Shown: in pieces, positions 7,763 through 16,500 of the stretch
Numbering within the stretch: the stretch's first letter is position 1
How the letters are laid out: the number at the start of each line of letters is the position of its first letter
Origin: Bacteroidota bacterium
GTDB taxonomy: Bacteria; Bacteroidota; Bacteroidia; B-17B0; Aurantibacillaceae
Direction: 5' to 3'
Length of the DNA: 39,611 nucleotides
Assembly: GCA_018267825.1 (NCBI GenBank)
Contig: JAFDXR010000028.1
Location: 64,001-103,611 of the forward strand
The notes under the pieces: model-generated
What the model saw: the letters and a program-made list of their open reading frames with translations, nothing else
The model's database searches: none
Told to the model about the DNA's origin: nothing
Made by a program: the position numbers and the translations under genes

Positions 7763-9022
7763 TTAATTGCCTTCAAATGCCTTACTCATTCTATCCTGTT
7801 CATTTTTTCCAATCCCATAATCTTTAGCAAATTCTCTCCAATTGATTACTACACTTTTTGTTTGATTAATAATCTTGTTCGCTTTCTTTGTATCAATCCT
7901 AAAAAACTCTGCTACACTTAAAGCCAGTTCAATGTCAAGCGCATTATCCTTTTCAGAAATATTTAAACTTAAACCTGTTCCGTATTCATTAGGATTAATA
8001 TCATAAGCGGGGGATAATCTCCATCCTTTATCAGTTAATAAAAAACCATGATTTCGTAAATGATCATCTGTGTTTTTTACACAAATGTGAAATACAATTC
8101 TGCGCCACAATTCTTCTAAATCGGTATTTACCTCTGCACCATGTTTCATAATAAATTCTGCTATTTCCAGATAGCTAATTCCTGTATCATGTCCAGCTCC
8201 ATCCACATACCCTAATAAAGTCATTGCCGATGCAAAATGAATTCTATTTCCTTTATCAGTTCTATCAAATCTTTTTGTGAGATAAGTATGATATTTACTT
8301 TTAAATTGTTTTATATCGCCTTGAGCTACATTTAAGCCTGCTTTTGAAGCCATTGAATTTACAACCATTTCCCATGCTCCGATATTTTTTTCATCCTTTA
8401 CACTTGGAAATTTAGCAATCCATAGATGACCCTGTGGGTCTGATACGCTTGCTTTTGGTCTTGCTCCTCCTATTGAAGCACCTGGAGCTATCAGTAGATT
8501 AATCCATTTCAAATATTCCTCATCGTCAGCATTGTCTTCTTCAAATTTAATACTGGCATGTTCTAATTCCCTTAGCGACGTCCATGGTGGAGCTGCCATA
8601 TTTTTGTCGTCATTTAAGAATTCTCCATTCTCATTTGTTTTAAATCTCAAAGCTCCCATTCTGTAACCATCAAATACACCCAACAAATAATCAGATTCTA
8701 ATAGTTGTTTCATTTTTCTGGCTTCCTTTCTGGCCATTGCAGCTTCTCTGCGATCCATTAAAACTCTTCCCCATCTGTCAGGACAGGAGTCCAGAAACGC
8801 ACCAAAATTCAATTTTTCTTCTCGTGGAAAATAACGTCCAGAATACATTTGTAAGTCGGGGTCAATCATGTATGTAAAATCCGATTTCAACCATTCTTTG
8901 GTATATTCAAAAGAAAATACTTCCTTTCCCTTGGCTGGCGTTGCAGAAAGTGTACCCATTAAAACAGGAGTTTTAAAACTATCCCAATGTGCGTAAACTA
9001 ATATATCCTTTTTCTCACTCAT
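7763..9022 (-). CDS. hipA: type II toxin HipA, serine/threonine kinase
   Basis: This 419-residue protein is full length for HipA: an N-terminal HipA subdomain (about 1-110, with LLGVFDGYRMGALRF at 113-127), then the kinase core. The P-loop-like segment GASIGGARPKA is at 181-191, in which the serine corresponds in position to the autophosphorylated serine of characterised HipA. The catalytic loop KNTDDHLRNHGF is at 316-327 and the DFG-equivalent AYDIN at 339-343. HipA kinases phosphorylate an aminoacyl-tRNA synthetase (GltX in E. coli) and cause growth arrest or persistence; the target here is not known. It follows hipB with a 1-nt gap, and expression is expected to be controlled by the HipB-HipA complex at the operators at 9341-9389. 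All active-site residues appear intact. It sits in an islet at tRNA-Ser, suggesting horizontal acquisition. Confidence 0.93.
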   Translation of the reverse strand: MSEKKDILVYAHWDSFKTPVLMGTLSATPAKGKEVFSFEYTKEWLKSDFTYMIDPDLQMYSGRYFPREEKLNFGAFLDSCPDRWGRVLMDRREAAMARKEARKMKQLLESDYLLGVFDGYRMGALRFKTNENGEFLNDDKNMAAPPWTSLRELEHASIKFEEDNADDEEYLKWINLLIAPGASIGGARPKASVSDPQGHLWIAKFPSVKDEKNIGAWEMVVNSMASKAGLNVAQGDIKQFKSKYHTYLTKRFDRTDKGNRIHFASAMTLLGYVDGAGHDTGISYLEIAEFIMKHGAEVNTDLEELWRRIVFHICVKNTDDHLRNHGFLLTDKGWRLSPAYDINPNEYGTGLSLNISEKDNALDIELALSVAEFFRIDTKKANKIINQTKSVVINWREFAKDYGIGKNEQDRMSKAFEGN

Positions 9023-9023
9023 C

Positions 9024-9338
9024 TTATTTCTTTTTAGGTGCTCTTTCTTTAACTATTAATTCAGCATCTTGAAGCTTTCTTCCCAAAGCATCGTCAGCAG
9101 CAACTTTTAACAAGTCTCTATCAAGTCCAAGTACAAACAACACCTGACCATATATGCCCATTGCAACACTTGGTGAACCTTTTTCTACATGCCAAAGTGT
9201 GGCTCTGCTAATTCCTGCTCTTTCGGCTATTTGCTCTGCACTTAGCTTCCTTCGTAATCTGGCTAGTTTAATATTTTCCCCAAGTTCCTTAAGAACTTTA
9301 TTCAGAGAAGGTAATATTATGGGCTTTCTATGCTTCAT
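9024..9338 (-). CDS. hipB: antitoxin HipB, XRE-family HTH repressor
   Basis: This 104-residue protein contains a helix-turn-helix of the Cro/CI (XRE) family at about 20-75: LGENIKLARLRRKLSAEQ, then the recognition segment AGISRATLWHVEKG. A basic tail ending ERAPKKK follows. HipB neutralises HipA and represses the shared promoter. I chose the ATG at 9338 (MKHRKPI); the frame extends to a TTG at 9359, but that would lie inside the promoter and operator. The stop is 1 nt from the hipA start, so the two are translationally linked. The partner and order (antitoxin first) agree with the family. Confidence 0.92.
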   Translation of the reverse strand: MKHRKPIILPSLNKVLKELGENIKLARLRRKLSAEQIAERAGISRATLWHVEKGSPSVAMGIYGQVLFVLGLDRDLLKVAADDALGRKLQDAELIVKERAPKKK

Positions 9339-9340
9339 AA

Positions 9341-9389
9341 TGTTTATTATTTTATACAAAAATACAATAATTGTTTATAATAATAAACA
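9341..9389 (-). promoter_or_regulatory. hipBA promoter with two HipB operator sites
   Basis: A perfect inverted repeat TGTTTAT-N4-ATAAACA lies at 9372-9389, and an imperfect one with the same spacing (TGTTTAT-N4-TTATACA) lies at 9341-9358. Their centres are 31 bp apart, about three helical turns, so two dimers would bind one DNA face. Between them the minus strand reads TATTTTTG (9357-9364), a perfect TAnnTTTG -7 element 18 nt before the hipB ATG. The upstream operator overlaps the expected -33 position and the downstream one overlaps the start region, as expected for autorepression. Confidence 0.75.
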
Positions 9390-9427
9390 TTATTTAATAG
9401 TTAATTGTAAACCGTTAAAAAGTTCTT

Positions 9428-9479
9428 GTTCACCTTTTTACGGTGTTCACGAGTACGTGAACAGTTAAAAACTGTGAAC
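9428..9479. repeat. clustered GTTCAC/GTGAAC inverted repeats
   Basis: Four copies of GTTCAC or its complement lie at 9428, 9445, 9457 and 9474. GTTCACG-AGTA-CGTGAAC (9445-9462) is a perfect palindrome, and ACAGTT-AAA-AACTGT (9461-9475) overlaps it. A tandem TTGATACTC x2 follows at about 9504-9521. The stretch has no gene and lies upstream of the hipBA promoter. It could be a protein-binding site or a structural relic of the islet end. Confidence 0.5.
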
Positions 9480-9574
9480 GAAATGTGGTTTACTTTAGAG
9501 TTTTTGATACTCTTGATACTCAATGATTTTCATTAAATCACTGATAAATTTATTCGAAACTGAAATCTCGCTTG

Positions 9575-9618
9575 CCGCTGATAAATGCAAAAGGCACCCA
9601 AGGCGCCTTTTTTAATTT
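9575..9618 (+). repeat. direct repeat, distal copy (att-like)
   Basis: This is the distal copy of the 44-nt tRNA-flank and terminator repeat at 7530-7573, with three substitutions, all within the terminator hairpin. Upstream, TTCGAA at 9553-9558 and a loosely matching tail (9/13 over the last bases) suggest a decayed tRNA-Ser 3' end continuous with it. The following 168 nt, up to yjdM, show no gene. Confidence 0.8.
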
Positions 9619-9786
9619 CAGGAAGTCAAATTAAAAATGGGATTCAGTGTTTCGAATGAAACAGGCACTTGTGTTTTGTTGTTAAAGGAAGAAGCAGAGA
9701 ACAAAGCAACAATATGAAATATATCATACTTTCCAAACCCTGATGGCTTGAAATTAATAGTAAATTAGCCGCAAAATAAAATCGTT

Positions 9787-10134
9787 ATGACTGATTTCCC
9801 TCCTTGCCCGAAATGTAAATGTGAGTATACTTATTCTAACGGAACACTGATGGTTTGTCCGGAGTGTTTTCACGAATGGGACCCTGCAGCAGAAAAGGCG
9901 GAGGTAGAAACCGAATCTTCCTCAAAGATCCTGGATGCCAATGGTAATGAACTCCATGATGGTGATACCGTTATTGTGATCAAAGATCTTCCGGTGAAGG
10001 GTTCTTCCAAACCTGTGAAAGCCGGAACAAAAGTGAAGAATATCAAGCTTTCGGAAGGTGGCCATAACATCGACTGCAAAATAGAAGGTTTCGGCGCCAT
10101 GGGATTAAAGTCGGAATTTGTGAGAAAGGCTTAG
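9787..10134 (+). CDS. yjdM: YjdM/PhnA-type zinc-ribbon protein
   Basis: This 115-residue cytoplasmic protein has an N-terminal zinc ribbon with two cysteine pairs, CPKC at 7-10 and CPEC at 24-27, then a C-terminal SH3-like domain with the highly conserved blocks [27 protein letters not shown] and [21 protein letters not shown]. It is full length compared with E. coli YjdM, formerly named PhnA. Despite the old name it is not part of C-P lyase, and its molecular role is unresolved. It starts 169 nt after the islet border and appears to be a single gene. Confidence 0.93.
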   Translation: MTDFPPCPKCKCEYTYSNGTLMVCPECFHEWDPAAEKAEVETESSSKILDANGNELHDGDTVIVIKDLPVKGSSKPVKAGTKVKNIKLSEGGHNIDCKIEGFGAMGLKSEFVRKA

Positions 10135-10186
10135 TACCCCGCATTTAATTCATTCTCTTCATAGTAGTTTTTTGTTTGAGAACACA

Positions 10187-10202
10187 CGCATGAATGCATG
10201 CG
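10187..10202. repeat. 6-bp inverted repeat CGCATG-AATG-CATGCG
   Basis: This short perfect dyad lies in the 221-nt space between yjdM and the next gene. There is no T tract, so it is unlikely to be a terminator; it could be an operator or chance. Nothing else was recognised in this space. Confidence 0.3.
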
Positions 10203-10355
10203 GTTGATACTTACGATGAAAGTATTTCCAATGCATCTCTTTTCAAACATGAACTCATCATAGGTATTTTCTGCAATTCAAAAATGAGTATTTATACTCA
10301 GGCAATTTCGGGAAAGATTGTTTTAATTTGATTCAGTCTTTTAAATCTGCTAATC

Positions 10356-10727
10356 ATGATGGGAATAAGTGAAATGGATATTATCAAATTCCGTTTTAAT
10401 CGTATCTACCAGGCCCGCCCCAAAGCATTACGATCCACATTCTTATATGGTCCGTTCGGATGGTTTCTGAGAATAATCGGGTGGGTTCACATTGTTGCCG
10501 GGCTTAGTGTCATTGCAGCCTGCTTTATTAATCCGCAGTGGTTTCATTCGGTATACTATCAGGAAGATTTTTTTCTGACACCATTTCTGCTATACATGGT
10601 CATCGGTTTTCTGCTGCTCCTGCTCGGTATTGCTTTTCTCTGCATCAGTGCCTTATGCCGTAAACTGGTGCATCGTAACTTATATATACTCGATATTGAA
10701 GAGCTCTTTAGCGAACACGCTTCCTAA
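10356..10727 (+). CDS. small membrane protein of unknown function
   Basis: I do not recognise this 123-residue protein. It has a basic N-terminal cytoplasmic segment (KFRFNRIYQARPKALRST), two hydrophobic segments of about 20-25 residues (IIGWVHIVAGLSVIAACF and LLYMVIGFLLLLLGIAFLCISAL) separated by a short loop containing aromatic residues, and a short C-terminal cytoplasmic tail rich in acidic residues. An inner-membrane protein with both ends in the cytoplasm is the simplest topology. ATG codons at 10356, 10359 and 10374 are all possible starts. It ends 52 nt before the alkB-like gene, which has its own promoter motif. Confidence 0.7.
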   Translation: MMGISEMDIIKFRFNRIYQARPKALRSTFLYGPFGWFLRIIGWVHIVAGLSVIAACFINPQWFHSVYYQEDFFLTPFLLYMVIGFLLLLLGIAFLCISALCRKLVHRNLYILDIEELFSEHAS

Positions 10728-10768
10728 CTGAATTGTATTAATAGAGCAAAAAAACAGCCGGGAGGTTG

Positions 10769-10776
10769 TACCTTTG
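10769..10776 (+). promoter_or_regulatory. candidate -7 promoter element of the AlkB-like gene
   Basis: TACCTTTG matches the TAnnTTTG consensus exactly and ends 3 nt before the ATG at 10780. Transcription from it would begin at or next to the start codon. No -33 box is evident. Confidence 0.45.
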
Positions 10777-10779
10777 GGC

Positions 10780-11400
10780 ATGGATCTTTTTGGATTTGAT
10801 GCCGATAGTTCAGTAAATCTTTTGCCACACGATGGTACCGTAAATTATTATGGTCGTGTATTTACGCCTGAAGCCGCCACACATTACCTCTCGGTACTGA
10901 GTGCGGAGATCAACTGGCGACATGATGAAGCAGTGGTTTATGGTAAAAAGATAATCACCAAACGCCAGGTGGCCTGGTATGGGGACCATGATTTTGAATA
11001 CACCTATTCGAATGTAACGAAACGGGCCCTGCCATGGACGCCGGCATTGCTGGAACTGAAACGGGTGACCGAAGAAAAAACCGGGGAAACATACAATTCA
11101 TGTTTGCTGAATCTCTATCACGACGGGAGCGAAGGGATGGCCTGGCACAGCGATGGCGAAACGGATCTGAAGAAGTATGGAGCTATTGGTTCCCTGAGTT
11201 TTGGAGCCGAACGTAAATTCTCATTTAAGCATAAGCAAAGCCGGGAGATTGTTTCGCTTATACTTGAACATGGCAGCCTGCTGGTTATGAAAGATGAAAC
11301 ACAGGATTTCTGGCTACATCGCCTGCCACCTTCCACAAGGATTTCGAAACCCCGCATCAACCTGACGTTCCGCACCATAACAAATCACATTTTCAGATAG
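10780..11400 (+). CDS. AlkB-like 2-oxoglutarate/Fe(II) dioxygenase
   Basis: This 206-residue protein belongs to the AlkB family of oxidative DNA/RNA demethylases, which remove N-alkyl lesions such as 1-methyladenine using 2-oxoglutarate, oxygen and Fe(II). The iron-binding triad is visible as His123 and Asp125 in MAWHSDGE and His180 in FWLHRLPP. The 2-oxoglutarate-binding arginines are in PRINLTFR (Arg192, Arg198). The nucleotide-lid segment includes RQVAWYGD and YTYSNVTK. Its length and the HxD...H...RxNxTxR spacing resemble ALKBH2/3-type bacterial proteins. The ATG at 10780 is preferred over the in-frame TTG at 10774, which is inside the promoter motif. Substrate preference (DNA or RNA) cannot be read from the sequence. 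Confidence 0.94.
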   Translation: MDLFGFDADSSVNLLPHDGTVNYYGRVFTPEAATHYLSVLSAEINWRHDEAVVYGKKIITKRQVAWYGDHDFEYTYSNVTKRALPWTPALLELKRVTEEKTGETYNSCLLNLYHDGSEGMAWHSDGETDLKKYGAIGSLSFGAERKFSFKHKQSREIVSLILEHGSLLVMKDETQDFWLHRLPPSTRISKPRINLTFRTITNHIFR

Positions 11401-11508
11401 GATATATCCTGTAAGTGATATTTGTCAGTGTTAATACTGATGAAACTTAGTATGGGGGAAATTCCCTTCTTATACGTTTATGGCATCAACTATAAGAAAC
11501 TCCCTTTT

Positions 11509-12759
11509 ATGGTGAAGCAGGAATTGAAATATTCATTAATCATTGGCGGCAATTATTTGCTATTTGGCATCCTTTGGATTCTTCTTTCCGACAGTTTTCT
11601 CGATTTTATTGCTTCCGATTCATTGCAGTACAAACATTTACAAAGCATTAAAGGTGTTTTATTTGTATGCCTGTCGGCGCTTCTTATATTTTTACTTGTA
11701 TTGTTTTATTATAAGAGGGTTATTCGTTATCAGAACAAGTTTATAGCCCGTTACAAGGAAAATGAACTGATGTTTCATGAATTCCCGATCGGCATTGCTG
11801 TAGTAGGACTTGATAATAAAATTATACGTGGTAACCATTCGCTGGCTAAGATTTTGGGGTATACCGAAACAGAAATACTGAATCTTACCCGTTTCGATAT
11901 TACGCTCCCGGAAGAACACACTATGGATACATCCAGGAGAGAAGAGATGCTGGGCGGAGATTCGGATTTTTATACCCGAAACCGGCAACTGATCCGGAAA
12001 AACGGAGAAAAGATCTGGTGTAAAATCACCGTTATTTTATTGAAGGGGAGTAGTGGTAAGCCGAAGTATTTTATTGTCAGTGTTCAGGATATTAACCAGG
12101 AAGTGATGCTAAACAGCCAGCTGGCTGAAATGAATGCCGGTCTGCTGAAAGCCCAGAGTATCGGCCGTTTTGGGCATTGGACCATGAATATTAATTCCCG
12201 GGATATCACATGGTCTGAAGAAACATACCGCATTCTGGGTATTGAAACGTCGCAAGAAAAAGGACTTATGTACCGCTTTTATAGTTTGCTGGACCGCAGG
12301 CATCGTAAATTATTTGACAAGTCATTGAATGCCCTTATTCATCATGGTAAAAAACTCAATATCATATTACCCGTTAACCTCACCGAAAGCGCAGAAATTA
12401 AATATGTGAATCTGGAGGCCGAGATCGTCAGGGATGCCAATGCACGGGGAAACTCATATCTGCAGGGCACGATAAAAGATATTACAGAGATCATGTTGCT
12501 TCAAAATGAGAAAAAAGATTTTGAAAGAAGCCTCATTCAGTGGGGGTATTTACTGTCGCACGAATTGCGAAAACCACTGTGTTCGATCCTGGGACTCATG
12601 AATCTTTATAATAATACCCATAAAAGCATCAGGGAAAAAGAAGAACTGGTTGAAAAAATGCGCGAACTGGGAGAAGAAATGGACGGGTATACCAGGAAGC
12701 TGGCCGGAGAACTCTATAAAATGGAAACGACGCTCAACAAAGGAAAAAATGCAGCCTAA
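11509..12759 (+). CDS. membrane PAS-domain protein with histidine-kinase H-box but no ATPase domain
   Basis: From the ATG at 11509 the protein has 416 residues. Two transmembrane segments (YSLIIGGNYLLFGILWILLSD and GVLFVCLSALLIFLLVLFYY) are followed by a PAS domain (IGIAVVGLDNKIIRGNHSLAKILGYTE) with a PAC-like segment, a second PAS-like domain (SIGRFGHWTMNINSRDITWSEETYRILGI), and a HisKA-type dimerisation helix with H-box LLSHELRKPLCSILGLMNL. The protein ends about 60 residues later at a clean stop; the N, G1, F and G2 boxes of a HATPase domain are missing from the gene and from the following DNA, which holds lpxH on the other strand. It could be phosphorylated in trans, or serve only as a sensor. 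An in-frame ATG at 11440 would add 23 residues before the first membrane segment. The stop codon interlocks with that of the convergent lpxH-like gene. Confidence 0.85.
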   Translation: MVKQELKYSLIIGGNYLLFGILWILLSDSFLDFIASDSLQYKHLQSIKGVLFVCLSALLIFLLVLFYYKRVIRYQNKFIARYKENELMFHEFPIGIAVVGLDNKIIRGNHSLAKILGYTETEILNLTRFDITLPEEHTMDTSRREEMLGGDSDFYTRNRQLIRKNGEKIWCKITVILLKGSSGKPKYFIVSVQDINQEVMLNSQLAEMNAGLLKAQSIGRFGHWTMNINSRDITWSEETYRILGIETSQEKGLMYRFYSLLDRRHRKLFDKSLNALIHHGKKLNIILPVNLTESAEIKYVNLEAEIVRDANARGNSYLQGTIKDITEIMLLQNEKKDFERSLIQWGYLLSHELRKPLCSILGLMNLYNNTHKSIREKEELVEKMRELGEEMDGYTRKLAGELYKMETTLNKGKNAA

Positions 12760-13508
12760 CCCTTGAATTCTTTCAGGGTAAGATTGATGCCGTCGAACTC
12801 CGCATAGGTACAATAGTTGAACCATTCCCCCAGATTTATGTAACGCGAATTCTCCCCGGGTTTCAAGTCGAGTGGCAGGTGACGATGCCCGAAAATAAAA
12901 TAATCGATGTGGTGTTTTTTGAGTTCTTCTTTGCAAAAACTCATCAGCCATTCGTTGTCTTCTCCCAGAAATTCTTTATCGGAATCGCCGGTTGTAATGC
13001 GGCTGCGTTTGCTGGAACGACGGGCAATGTAGAACCCAAGGTTGGGATGCAGTCGGCCAAAAGCCCAAATCAGGAATGGATTGGTAAAACATTTTTTCAG
13101 AAACTTATACCATTTATCGCCGGGACCTAAACCATCGCCATGACCAATGAGAAATTTTTTTCCGTTGTAGATCTTTTCAATGGGTTGGTGATTTACAGTT
13201 ACACCAAGTTCCTGTACAAAGTAGTCGCGCATCCACAGATCGTGGTTGCCGGTAAAAAAATGAACAGGGATACCACTGTCGGTTAGTTCAGCCACCTTAC
13301 CCAGCAGGCGGGTCTGCCCTTTGGGAATGGTGTATTTGTACTCCCACCAGAAATCAAAAATATCACCGACCAGGTATATTTCTGCGGCATCGTGCTTAAT
13401 GGAATCAAGCCAGCGGACTACTTTTTTTTCGCGGGCCAGGCTTAGTTCGAAGGTTGGAACACCCAGGTGAAAATCGGAAGCAAAATATAGTTTCTTACCA
13501 GGCTGCAT
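12756..13508 (-). CDS. lpxH: LpxH-like UDP-2,3-diacylglucosamine hydrolase (metallophosphoesterase)
   Basis: This 250-residue calcineurin-like metallophosphoesterase has the expected metal-binding motifs in order: SDFHLG (11-16), GDIFDFWWE (48-56), GNHDLW, GHGDGLGPGD and GHRHLP. LpxH removes UMP from UDP-2,3-diacylglucosamine to give lipid X at the inner membrane in lipid A synthesis. The DxHL, GDxxDxW and GNHD motifs and the length fit LpxH, though some Bacteroidota paralogues have unassigned substrates. The start codon overlaps the stop of the M1 peptidase by one base (TAATG on the minus strand), indicating translational coupling at the end of a gatB-led operon. Confidence 0.88.
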   Translation of the reverse strand: MQPGKKLYFASDFHLGVPTFELSLAREKKVVRWLDSIKHDAAEIYLVGDIFDFWWEYKYTIPKGQTRLLGKVAELTDSGIPVHFFTGNHDLWMRDYFVQELGVTVNHQPIEKIYNGKKFLIGHGDGLGPGDKWYKFLKKCFTNPFLIWAFGRLHPNLGFYIARRSSKRSRITTGDSDKEFLGEDNEWLMSFCKEELKKHHIDYFIFGHRHLPLDLKPGENSRYINLGEWFNYCTYAEFDGINLTLKEFKG

Positions 13509-16500
13509 TAAAAGAGATTATTTAAAATAAAATTTTTCGGATTCAGGTTATGCAAATTTAAAGTAAAGCGGATGGTATCCACAAACCCTTTATTATTGGC
13601 ATCGAGGGCGGTTTTAATGTCTTTGCTGTACACCAGCGGTACATATATTTCGAAAATATTTTTCCACAGGCAGAGTTCTATACCTGCATCATACAAAACC
13701 CTTTGGGTGTTGAGGCTTTCATTGAATTCACTTGCTCCTACATCTGCAAACAGTTTAAGCGGCAGCTTGCCGGCTTTGGGCGATTTCATGTTGAGCGACA
13801 CCATCCATTTGGATGTCTGCCCAAGCGGTGTCCAAACCTTAAATGCACCGTCGTTCTCCACAAACTGAGCAAAAGGAACACCATGGTCTTCATGACGGCC
13901 GATGTAATTGTAGTCGTAGGTGTAATCCTGGTAGCCATTCCAGCCACTCATCCTGAACCTGTAATCGTTCAGCATGTTCTTGGCAGTATACAGAAATGCA
14001 CCGGCGAAGAACCGGAAATCCAGGGAGTTTTTATTTTTAAATGAAATGGAATAATTGGCTGTTATCGAAGTTTTCACCATTTCCCAGTTATGATCGAGCG
14101 AGTAGGTGAGGCTGAAAGGATTAATGACACGGTTGTTCTGAAGCTTGTATTGCAGGGTATTTACATACAGGTAATTGGTACTGCTTGAAGGTTTGTAAAA
14201 TGAAATATTATTCAGGCTGGCTGTATTGTAATGGATCTGGTCGAAAATAATCTGGTTATAGGTATAGGAGATTTTTTGTGTCAGCGGGCTGCGGGCATCG
14301 CGTTTTCTGAATTCAAACTCAATAAACGGTGCAATCTTGTTGTAATTGGTATAGAGAGCATTGGCATGATAGCCGGCCGGATTAGAGGCATTATAATCTT
14401 TGAAAGAGTTATAGTCATATGCAAATCGTTTGGCTTTGGCGCCGATGGTGATCTGCTGAAAAATACCATCCGGGGTAAGGTTCAGGTGCAGGTCGGCAAA
14501 GCCGGTGATATCCTTATTGCCGAAGGCATACATAGGAGCGATGGTGTATTCTATTTTTTTCTGGAGTATATTGAGGTTATAGAATGCAACACCCAGCATG
14601 AATTTGTTATACATGTTGTAACCCCCTATCGGCAGGTAATTGATCTGTGTTTTCTGAGGATTCTCGAGCTTTCCGAAGAAGTTAAGCTGCAGAGGTTCTG
14701 TACGTTTGAACAAACCTTTGGTTCGCAGGTTATTGTTTTTACGGTTTATTTCCGGCATAAATTCATGGTAGTCGATGCGGAACTCATCCACTTCGGCCGT
14801 CGGGAATTCAAATACTTTCTTGCCGGTAAATCCATTGTACCATACTTCACCCACAAGCCTGCCATCCTTTAAACCGGCCACAGATACAGGTCCTACAACG
14901 TTTCCTGTATTCTTTACGGTAATGAGGTGGCTGTGATTTTCAAGTTGTTTATGGTTAATGATCTTATAGTCGAGTTTATCCTTGCTGGTAAGCATCTCGG
15001 CCGCAAACCAGGTAAGATCCGTAGAGAGGTGATACTCCAGGGTGGTGAGTAAATCTTTGGGAGTCGGATGCTTGAACTTCCAGTTTTCGAAATAAAACCG
15101 CATGCCTTCGTCAAACTTATCGCCACCCAGGTAGTTCATCAGGTAGTCCATCACCAGGGCCGTTTTACTGTACACAATAGCACCGTAATTGTATGTTGTG
15201 TATTCGGCGGCCGGTAAAGCCAGTGACTGATCCAGGTTCATGCGTGCTGCAATGAGGTATGAAAACTCATACTCCGCTTTTTGTTTAAAGGCATTTAGGC
15301 CAAAAAATTTAAACGTACTGTCGCGCCCGAAGAGGCTGGTTAATTTTTTTTCAGGGTATTTCGTGCGTATATACCGCATTTCATAAAAGGAGTTCAGTCC
15401 TTCGTCCATCATCGGAAAATCACGTTCATTGCTGCCCAGTATACCATAGAACCAGTTGTGACCAACCTCGTGCATGATGGTTGTTTCAAGGGTAAGATCG
15501 TTGCCGCTTTCGCCGATAATGGTAATGTTAGGGTACTCCATACCGCCCCCGGCACTGATGGTACCATCTACAGCGGTAACATGGTTGTAAGGATAATCGC
15601 CCAGCATGTAAGAGTAAAACATGGTGGCATCGTTGATGTATTCAATGGATTTTTCCCAGAGCGAAGCTTCATTGTCGGTGAAAAAAGCCCAGGTGTCTAC
15701 CTTACGGCCTGTTTTCGGAAGTTCTATTTCACCCTTCAGGGCATGGAAGCGTTTGTCGGCAAACCAAGCAAAGTCATGCACCCTGTATTGCCTGAAGTGA
15801 ATGGTTTTATAGGTTTCAGACGAGGGAGGAAAAGCGTTGTGATTTTTAGTGAGGGTTTGGTTGGCAATCGCTTTTTCAGTTTCCGCTACGTTCTGCATCA
15901 GCCATTGTTCTTCTTCGGGCGCATCAATGCGATCGCCGGTAGCAGCCAGCACATAATTGGAAGGTAGTGTCACGAATACGTTATACGATCCGAACTCGCT
16001 GAAAAATTCACCCTGATTCAGGTAGGGCATAGGGTGCCAGCCGTCGCGATCGTATACCGCAGGTTTCGGATACCATTGTGTAATGGCATAAGCCTGGTTT
16101 ATATGACCCAAACGTGAAATCGTAGCCGATGGAAGCTTTACATGAAAGGGGGTTGTAATGATAATGGTATCATGCGATTTGAGCGGTGTGCGAAGAAAGA
16201 GTTTGCAGATGTCTTTGTTCTCCGCATCAAATTCCCATTTTACTGGTTCATAGTTTACTTCAAAGTTCAGGCTGTCGATATATCCGAAGTCTTCCGGTTT
16301 TGCAAAATACATTTTGGTTTCGCCGTTTTCCAGAAGTTGTTTGGCCAGCGCAGTTGTATTGTCTTTATAGGCATTTGGCCACAAATGAAAATACAATACA
16401 TCAAGCGATGCACTGGAGTTATTGATATACTGAATACTTTCAAAGGCTGAGAGTTCGTGTTTTTTGTCGTTCAGTGACACATGAATATCATAGTTTACTT

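Larger units (their letters stand above)
7533..9574. mobile_element. putative 2-kb islet inserted behind tRNA-Ser, carrying hipBA
   Basis: The segment lies between two direct copies of the tRNA-Ser 3' flank and terminator (7530-7573 and 9575-9618), as expected for site-specific integration at a tRNA gene. Inside it is a third, partial copy of the tRNA 3' end (7661-7701). A 14-nt direct repeat, TTCATTAAATCACT, occurs at 7730-7743 and 9529-9542, just outside the hipBA module. The only genes are hipA and hipB; no integrase is present, so it would be a remnant or a non-autonomous cassette. The content is visibly more AT-rich than the neighbouring genes. Excision or mobility is inferred, not shown. 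Confidence 0.6.

Noticed and set aside
9637..9717. 26-codon ORF between the islet and yjdM
   Set aside because: Short, with no recognisable motif or start signals; indistinguishable from chance.
9787..10134. Phosphonate (C-P lyase) metabolism because of the PhnA name
   Set aside because: YjdM was misnamed; no phn genes are nearby and the protein is a zinc ribbon/SH3-like protein of unknown role.
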